Below the pieces are notes generated by a model that did not search any database, had not been told where the DNA came from, and worked only from the letters and a program-made list of their open reading frames with translations. From NCBI GenBank assembly GCA_001310455.1, contig BAXG01000026.1:1-64000 (forward strand): 64,000 nucleotides of DNA. Direction: 5' to 3'. This document shows, one piece after another, positions 57,915 through 64,000 of the stretch. Source of the stretch: Photobacterium sp. JCM 19050. Its GTDB lineage: Bacteria; Pseudomonadota; Gammaproteobacteria; Enterobacterales; Vibrionaceae. How positions within the stretch are numbered: the first letter of the stretch is position 1; every line of letters begins with the position of its first letter. Both the position numbers and the translations under genes were made by a program.

Positions 57915-58289
57915 ATGGCAATTGATTTTGAGACGGCGCTGGGCGTACACCCTAATACATTGGCCTTTCGAACTCAACGCGCGCAGGTCCTGGCCGGTAA
58001 CCTTGCCAACGTGGATACCCCGCACTTCAAGGCGCGCGATCTCAGCTTTGAACAGGCGATGAATGATATCGCCAACGAAGCCCGGCAGAAACACCTCAGC
58101 CATCGCCATGGGCCGCACCAATATGCCCTGCTTTACCGCAACCCTGAGCAGCCTTCACAGGATGGAAACACCGTCGAACTGGGTATCGAGCAGGCGAAGT
58201 TTGCTGAAAACGCCATGGCGTTCGAGACCAGCATGACCTTTCTCAATATGAAGCTCACCGGCTTGCGTGAAGCCATTAAAGGACGTTAA
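57915..58289 (+). CDS. flgB: Lateral flagellar proximal rod protein FlgB
   Basis: 124 residues from ATG 57915 ([43 protein letters not shown]). The ANNLANxxTP-like rod motif is present as [17 protein letters not shown]. The C-terminus [29 protein letters not shown] is typical of FlgB. First gene of the flgBCDEFGHI operon, after the sigma-54 promoter. Intact. Confidence 0.95.
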   Translation: MAIDFETALGVHPNTLAFRTQRAQVLAGNLANVDTPHFKARDLSFEQAMNDIANEARQKHLSHRHGPHQYALLYRNPEQPSQDGNTVELGIEQAKFAENAMAFETSMTFLNMKLTGLREAIKGR

Positions 58290-58294
58290 TCACG

Positions 58295-58713
58295 ATGTCT
58301 TTCTACAACATCTATGACATTGCCGGTTCGGCCATGCTGGCACAGACCGTTCGCCTGAACACCGTTGCCAGCAACCTTGCCAACGCCGATGTGCCTCCGG
58401 CTCGGAAAAGACCGGTTACCACGCCAAATACCCGGTTTTTGAAACCGTGATGACGGAAACCAGCGGTGCGATGCCAAGCGCCATGGTACGCATCGACGGT
58501 ATTGAAGAGAGCAAGGAACCCCTTATCCGCCGGTATGACCCGCAGCACCCAAAAGCTGATAAAGATGGCTACGTGTTCTACGCGGACGTCAACCCGGTGG
58601 AAGAGATGGCAGACATGATGGAAGCCTCCCGCAACTTTGAAACCAACGTGGATGTGATGACCCGGGCGCGCAGCATGCAGCAGTCCATCCTCCGCCTCGG
58701 CCAGACCAGCTAG
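58295..58713 (+). CDS. flgC: Lateral flagellar proximal rod protein FlgC (1 frame break)
   Basis: About 139 residues. [50 protein letters not shown] results after one G is restored near 58395. The C-terminus [40 protein letters not shown] is the FlgC/rod heptad region. Five bases after flgB and eight before flgD. Confidence 0.94.
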
Positions 58714-58721
58714 GAGCCACG

Positions 58722-59393
58722 ATGAGCCTGAACCAGATTAAATCTGAAGCGCTGTACAACGACCGCTCCCAGCCGGAAACCAACCGGATCGGGAAAAATG
58801 GCCTGAGTCCCAGCGGCAACGACTTCCTCAAGATGATGGTTGCCCAGGTCCAGAATCAGAACCCGCTCAATCCGACAGATGGCACCCAGTACCTGAGCCA
58901 ACTCGGCATGATGTCAGCGGTACAAAGCCTGGAAGGCCTCAAGGCCGGGATGAACAACGTCAACATCGGCATGACCAACTCGGAAACCCTGCAGGCCACC
59001 AACCTCGTAGGCAAAAAGGTGGTGATGGAACTGAACCATCCGCTGCACATCAGCGAAAACCAGAGTGTCGACGGCCGGGTTGAGTTCAAGACCCCGGTAG
59101 ACAATGCAACGGTGCGGGTTTATGACGCCAAGGGCAAGGAAGTCAAAACCATCAGACTGGGCTCGCAGCCTGCAGGTATGGTGAACGTTCCCCTTTCCGG
59201 TGAGGATCTTGGTGCCGGTGACTACCGGTTTGAGGTCATCAGTGAAAAGGGCGGGGCGGCACGTACCGACAAGATGATGATTGCGGCCAAGGTGGAGTCC
59301 GTGAATATCCCGTCTGACGGCGGCAGCATCCGCCTGAGCCTCAGCGGTGGAACCCAGATGTACATGTATGACATGCGCGAAATTACAGCCTGA
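58722..59393 (+). CDS. flgD: Lateral flagellar hook cap protein FlgD
   Basis: 223 residues. LSPSGNDFLKMMVAQVQNQNPLNPTDGTQYLSQLGMMSAVQSLEGL is the FlgD N-terminal signature. The C-terminal part has the tudor- and FnIII-like domains that form the cap guiding hook assembly. Removed when the hook is finished. Intact. Confidence 0.95.
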   Translation: MSLNQIKSEALYNDRSQPETNRIGKNGLSPSGNDFLKMMVAQVQNQNPLNPTDGTQYLSQLGMMSAVQSLEGLKAGMNNVNIGMTNSETLQATNLVGKKVVMELNHPLHISENQSVDGRVEFKTPVDNATVRVYDAKGKEVKTIRLGSQPAGMVNVPLSGEDLGAGDYRFEVISEKGGAARTDKMMIAAKVESVNIPSDGGSIRLSLSGGTQMYMYDMREITA

Positions 59394-59405
59394 TAAGGAT
59401 TACTG

Positions 59406-60763
59406 ATGTCTATCAATATTGGATTAAGTGGCCTGCGGGCGACTTCAGAACAGATCAACACCATCAGCCACAACATCGCCAACGTTGACACCATTGGCTA
59501 CAAGTCTTCCCGGACCGAATTCCAGGATGTGTATGCACCCCAGTTTGGCGGCGGTGAAATGGGTGGTGTGGAAGTGTCTGATATCCGCCAGAACTTCATC
59601 GGCGGTGCGACCGTAAACACTGGCCGTAACGGTGACCTTGCCATCAATGGCGAGGGCTTTTTCATGGTGGAAAGCAACGCCCAGCAGATGTACACCCGGA
59701 ATGGCGTGTTCAATCTGGATGCAGAAGCAACCTGGTATCTGCTGACGGCTATAAGCTGATGGGCTACGGTGTGACAGATACCGGTGCCATCCAGAACGGC
59801 AGCCTGACCAGCCTGTCTGTCAACACCGCAGACATGCCGGCCAAGACCACCTCAAAGATGTTTATGGGTGTGAACCTGAATGCCAACGCGCCGGCGATTG
59901 ATGACACCAACAAGAACTTTGCGTTCGACCCTGAAAACCCGTCCACTTTTACCTCCAGCGCAACCACTACTGTTTTTGACTCTCTGGGCGGCGAGCACGC
60001 GGTGACCCAGTATTACGTCAAAACAGGCAACAACAGCTGGAAAGTGCATTACATGGTGGATGACAACCCTAAGCCTGTGATGTCCGAGGAACTGACGTTT
60101 GATGCGCAAGGGCAGCTTTACGAAAACCATCAAATCCCTGTTCCAGTCAAGCCAGACCCAACAAAGCCGGGTACTTCAGATACGGGTACTCAAACTGACA
60201 CTGATGGCAAAACTAAACCTTTAGGGTTTGCGGCAGCAACGGATGGCACTTCCACAAAGCCGGAAGAAGTAAAAACACATCCTATTATGCTGTCTTTCAA
60301 TCCGGAAAACGGCTCTGCACCGATGAATGTGCAGATCGATATGTCCGGCTTTACCCAGTTCGGCAGCGACTTTTCCATCAACAAAAACAATCAGGACGGT
60401 TGTGCACCGGGCAAACTGGCCGGCTGGTACTTTGACAATGACGGTGTGATTTACGCCCGTTACTCAAACGGTAAAACCCAGGCGCAGGGTCAGGTGCTAC
60501 TTGCCCGCTTCCCGAACCAGGAAGGCCTGCAACAGGCCGGAGGCACCCGCTGGACCCAGACCATTGAGTCGGGTGCGCCAATTACCGGATCCCCAGGTTC
60601 CGGCCAGCTCGGTAAGCTGCGTACCAATATGTACGAAGGCTCCAACGTCAACCTGACCGGCGAAATGGTATCGCTGATGGCGGCCCAGAGTAACTACCAG
60701 GCCAACGCGAAAACCATTCAGGCCAGTCAGCAGATGGTCCAGATCCTGTTCCAGAACATGTAA
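59406..60763 (+). CDS. flgE: Lateral flagellar hook protein FlgE (1 frame break)
   Basis: About 452 residues. Start MSINIGLSGLRATSEQINTISHNIANVDTIGYKSSRTEFQDVYAPQFGGGE. One G lost near 59729 separates the first ~115 residues; repair gives LDAEGNLVSADGYKLMGYGV. The middle contains a Thr/Lys/Asp-rich variable insertion (KPDPTKPGTSDTGTQTDTDGKTKP) with lower GC than the flanks, as expected for the surface-exposed hook domain. The C-terminal NLTGEMVSLMAAQSNYQANAKTIQASQQMVQILFQNM is canonical. Confidence 0.95.
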
Positions 60764-60774
60764 CGGGCTGACAG

Positions 60775-61508
60775 ATGGACAGATTGCTCTTTACTGCCGT
60801 ATCCGGCGCAACCCGCGTAATGATGGCGCAGCAGGTTCATGCCAACAACCTGGCGAACGTGAACACCAGCGGTTTCCGAGCGGATATTGAAACCGCGGAA
60901 AGCGTGCCGGTAAAAGGGCCGGGTTTCCAGACCCGTACCCTGGTTGCGGTACGTGACGGCGGTACCGACTTTTCGACCGGCTCCCTTGATTACACCGATA
61001 ACCCGCTGGATGTTGCTGTCCGTGGCCAGGGTTTTTTTACGGTTGAAGCGGCTGACGGCTCGGAAGCTATACCCGAAAAGGCACCTTCCACCTCAATGAC
61101 AATGGTGAGCTGATGCTGGGTGAACGTCCGGTGATGGGGGAAGGCGGTCCTATCGTGATCCCTGAGCACAAGGAGCTCAATATCGGCAAAGACGGCACCA
61201 TCTCCATTATTGCTCCGGGTGGCACCGCAGTGCAGGAAGTGGGCCGCCTCAAGCTGGTGAAGCCGGATCTCAAGGACATGCACAAAAGTGAAGACGGCCT
61301 GTTCCGCATGACCGGCAAAAATGCCCGCGCCGCAGAAAGTGATTCGGTAACAGTGGCATCCGGCTATGTGGAAAGCAGTAACGTCAATGCCATTGACTCA
61401 CTTGTCCGCAACGTTGCCCTTGCCCGGGATTTTGAATTCCAGATCAAGATGATGAAAGCCGCTGACGAGCTGGCATCCACCGGCAACCGTATCGTACGCG
61501 GAAGCTGA
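60775..61508 (+). CDS. flgF: Lateral flagellar proximal rod protein FlgF (1 frame break)
   Basis: About 244 residues. Start MDRLLFTAVSGATRVMMAQQVHANNLANVNTSGFRADIETAESVPVKGPGF. One C lost near 61066 breaks the frame; repair gives GSEAYTRKGTFHLNDNGELMLGERPVMGEGGPIVIPEH. The C-terminus VASGYVESSNVNAIDSLVRNVALARDFEFQIKMMKAADELASTGNRIVRGS is typical. Eleven bases after flgE. Confidence 0.94.
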
Positions 61509-61552
61509 TCCCCTATTTTGAACCGGCCCGGAAACGGGCTGGAGAGTAACGC

Positions 61553-62334
61553 ATGCATGCAGCACTTTGGGTAAGTAAAACGGGCCTTGCAGCCCAGGAT
61601 ACCCAGATGCAGGTGATTGCCAACAACCTGGCAAACGTCAATACCGCCGGCTTCAAGCAAGACCGCGTGGTGTTTGAGGACCTGTTCTACCAAACCAAGA
61701 AGCAGCCGGGCGCCATGGCTGATCAGCAAAATGAACTGCCGGGTGGCCTTCAACTGGGTAACGGTGTCCGTGTGGCAGGTACGCAGAAACTGATGCGCAC
61801 CGGAGCCTACGAGAATACTCAGCAAGCCACTGATATGGCGATCATGGGCGGCGGTTTCTTCCAGATTGAAATGCCTGACGGTTCAACTGCCTACACCCGG
61901 AACGGTCAGTTCCACCGCAACAGTGAAGGCATGCTGGTGACCGCATCCGGCCTGCCGATGGTGCCGAATATCGAGATCCCGGAAAACGCCACCAACTTCT
62001 CTGTGGGCAAGGATGGCATCGTCAACGTGACCGTTCCCGGCGATACCCAGCCGCAGCAGCTTGGCCAGATTTCCCTGGTGAACTTTGCCAACGGCCGGCC
62101 TTGACAGCTCGGTGGCAACTTGTTTGCTGAAACCGGTGCGTCCGGCGCGCCTGTTGAGGGTATTCCGGGTGAAAACGGCCTCGGGCACCTGAGCCAGTTC
62201 AGCTGGAAGGGTCGAATGTCAGCGTGGTGGAAGAGATGGTCGACATGATCACCACCCAACGCGCCTATGAAATGAACGCCAAAGTGGTGTCCAGCGCCGA
62301 CCAGATGCTGAAGTTTGTCAGCCAGACTATTTAA
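61553..62334 (+). CDS. flgG: Lateral flagellar distal rod protein FlgG (2 disturbed sites)
   Basis: About 261 residues. Start MHAALWVSKTGLAAQDTQMQVIANNLANVNTAGFKQDRVVFEDLFYQTKKQPGA. The frame is disturbed at about 62093-62125 (the segment after QISLVNFAN) and near 62199 (one C lost, giving LEGSNVSVVEEMVDMITTQRAYEMNAKVVSSADQMLKFVSQTI). The conserved end fixes the stop at 62332-62334. The exact number of missing bases in the first site is not certain from the sequence. Confidence 0.93.
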
Positions 62335-62365
62335 CCGATTTAGCTTTTAAAGAGAGGTCAGGGGC

Positions 62366-63024
62366 ATGAAGAGACTGCTTACCGTCCTGATGTTACTGGT
62401 CGTGGCAGGGTGTGCCCCTGTCTCTTCCCTTGTCGATACCCAGCCGCCGCCGGATGACCCGGATATCGCGCTGCCGGAATATACCCATGACCCGGATGGC
62501 AGCCTGTTTAATGCCAACTACAACATGGCGCTTTTCCAGGACCGCAGGGCATTCCGCGTCGGGGATATCCTGACCGTGTCGCTGGATGAAAAAACCCGTT
62601 CCAGCAAACAGGCTGATACCAGTTTCGGCAAGGAAAGCGACACCAGCATTGGTGTGCCGTTACTGGCCGGTACCAGCTACCCGGATGGCGAATTTGGCCT
62701 GAACGGCAAGCGCGATTTCAAGGCGCATCATCAAGCTCCCAGCAAAATTCCCTCTCCGGCAGCATCACTGTGCTTGTGACCAGCGTGATGCCAAACGGCA
62801 TTCTGCGCGTGCGCGGTGAAAAATGGCTGCGCCTCAACCAGGGTAACGAGTTTATCCGGCTCTCTGGCCTGGTGCGTGTGGACGACATAGACGGCAGCAA
62901 CCGGGTTTCATCCCAGCGCCTCGGTGATGCACGCATTGCCTATGCCGGACGCGGTTCCCTGGCTGATGCCAACGAGGCCGGCTGGCTGACCCGCTTCTTT
63001 AACAGTTCCTGGTTCCCGATTTAA
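62366..63024 (+). CDS. flgH: Lateral flagellar L-ring lipoprotein FlgH (1 frame break)
   Basis: About 219 residues. [16 protein letters not shown] is a lipoprotein signal with the cysteine at residue 16. [40 protein letters not shown] is the family motif. One base lost near 62728 splits the frame; repair continues [45 protein letters not shown]. The stop overlaps the flgI start (TAATG). Outer-membrane ring around the distal rod. Confidence 0.94.
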
Positions 63025-64000
63025 TGAAGATGACCAAGTTACGAATTTTCCGCTGGCTGGTGCCCGTTATGGTGGCGCTGGCAGCTTTTGACGCCTGTGC
63101 CCGTCCACTGATGAGTCTGGTGGATATCCGGGGTATCCGGGAAAACCAGCTGGTGGGCTACGGTCTGGTGGTTGGCCTGAGCGGTACCGGTGACAAGAGC
63201 CAGACCAAGTTTACCCAGCAGTCGATCAAGAACATGCTCAACCAGTTCGGCGTCAAGCTGCCGGCGAATGTTGATCCAAAGCTCAAGAACGTGGCGGCCG
63301 TGGCGGTTAATGCCACGCTGCAGCCAATGGCAAGCAAGGGGCAGGAGCTGGATGTGACGGTTTCCTCCATCGGTGATGCCAAAAGCCTGCGTGGCGGTAC
63401 CCTTTTGATGACCCCACTGAAAGGTGCAGACGGCCAGATTTATGCCATGGCCCAGGGCAACCTGGTGGTTGGTGGCGTACAGGCCCAGGGCAGCAGCGGG
63501 TCGGGGATTACCATCAATATCCCGACAGCCGGCCTTATTCCGAACGGTGCAATTATCGAGCGTGAAATACCGAGCTCTTTCTCCACCTCGCCGGATGTGG
63601 TGCTGAACCTCAAGATCCCGAACTTCAATACCGCCCGCAACATTGAAAAGGCCATCAACAAAGTGTTTGGCCCGGATGTGGCGACAGCGGAAAACCTGGC
63701 GCGTATCAAAGTGCGCGCACCACTGGATGCCAGCCAGCGCGTCACCTTCCTTGCTATGCTGGAAGACCTGGATGTGAAGGAAGGCCCACGCCCGGCGCGC
63801 GTAGTGTTCAATGCCCGCACCGGCACTATCGTGGTAGGCAAGGACGTACGGATCCATACCGCCGCAGTCAGCCACGGCAACCTTACCGTGCGGGTGGTGG
63901 AAAAATCCAATGTCAGCCAACCGAATGCGTTCGCCAAGGGCAAGACCACGGTGACGCCGGATTCCGATGTCTCTATTGATGAGGAGCACGGCAAGGTCTT
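63024..64000 (+). CDS. flgI: Lateral flagellar P-ring protein FlgI (3' truncated by window)
   Basis: At least 325 residues. The start ATG 63024 gives [30 protein letters not shown], a signal peptide. [46 protein letters not shown] and [49 protein letters not shown] are P-ring hallmarks. The window ends in the C-terminal third ([33 protein letters not shown]). The remainder of the operon (flgJ, K, L) is expected beyond the window. No frame break in this part. Confidence 0.96.
   Translation, partial: MKMTKLRIFRWLVPVMVALAAFDACARPLMSLVDIRGIRENQLVGYGLVVGLSGTGDKSQTKFTQQSIKNMLNQFGVKLPANVDPKLKNVAAVAVNATLQPMASKGQELDVTVSSIGDAKSLRGGTLLMTPLKGADGQIYAMAQGNLVVGGVQAQGSSGSGITINIPTAGLIPNGAIIEREIPSSFSTSPDVVLNLKIPNFNTARNIEKAINKVFGPDVATAENLARIKVRAPLDASQRVTFLAMLEDLDVKEGPRPARVVFNARTGTIVVGKDVRIHTAAVSHGNLTVRVVEKSNVSQPNAFAKGKTTVTPDSDVSIDEEHGKV

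Noticed and set aside
57828..58121. N-terminal extension of flgA into the flgB region
   Set aside because: It is antisense to conserved flgB, has no similarity to FlgA, and the signal peptide lies after the chosen start.

Overview
The window is chromosomal DNA from a gammaproteobacterium, most likely a member of the Vibrionaceae of medium GC content. This follows from the gene order ftsY-ftsE-ftsX-rpoH, glpEGR/glpD, ubiC-ubiA, plsB/lexA, nfuA/comF/bioH, tex/greB/ompR-envZ and gmk-rpoZ-spoT-trmH-recG, together with a LafK-type lateral flagellar cluster. The genus cannot be fixed from the sequence alone. No rRNA, tRNA, insertion sequence, prophage or CRISPR array was seen.

Layout. 1-3.7 kb: 3' part of ftsY, then ftsEX and rpoH. 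3.7-7.9 kb: a regulatory gap (CRP site, DnaA-like box, six GATC sites), glycerol-3-phosphate genes glpE, glpG, glpR and glpD with a GlpR operator. 7.9-13.7 kb: an orphan FliL-like gene, ubiC-ubiA (ubiquinone), plsB (phospholipid), lexA (SOS). 13.8-14.6 kb: a Cys-rich methyltransferase behind a strong Fur box. 14.8-22.5 kb: a complete aa3-type cytochrome oxidase operon with assembly factors (subunit II carries a fused cytochrome c). 22.5-30.1 kb: a small lipoprotein, dinF, nfuA, comF, bioH, two unrecognised proteins, tex. 30.3-33.5 kb: greB, ompR-envZ, a GntR/YtrA regulator. 33.6-40.7 kb: recG, trmH, spoT, rpoZ and gmk on the minus strand, then an adenine-deaminase-type enzyme. 41.0-64.0 kb: a lateral flagellar locus: fliMNPQR-flhBA leftwards, motY-lafK-fliEFGHIJ rightwards, flgAMN plus a small secreted protein leftwards, flgBCDEFGHI rightwards and cut by the window end.

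Sequence quality dominates interpretation. About 40 genes-worth of reading-frame breaks occur in essential, otherwise perfectly conserved genes. Nearly all are repaired by restoring one base (occasionally two) to a run of identical bases, usually GG/GGG or CC/CCC. I treat these as sequencing/assembly deletions, not as pseudogenes, and annotate the genes across the breaks. Coordinates are those of the raw sequence.

The most interesting non-coding signal is a family of 7-bp tandem repeats (units such as GAGAAGC, TTCTCAC, CTCACCA, AAGGACC) located at gene 3' ends, mostly between convergent genes. They form purine-rich and pyrimidine-rich arms, in two places containing or touching the stop codons themselves. 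Other points worth follow-up are the Fur-controlled methyltransferase, the CRP/DnaA/GATC region after rpoH, the secreted 117-residue protein co-oriented with flgN-flgM-flgA, and a lateral FliM lacking the CheY-binding peptide.
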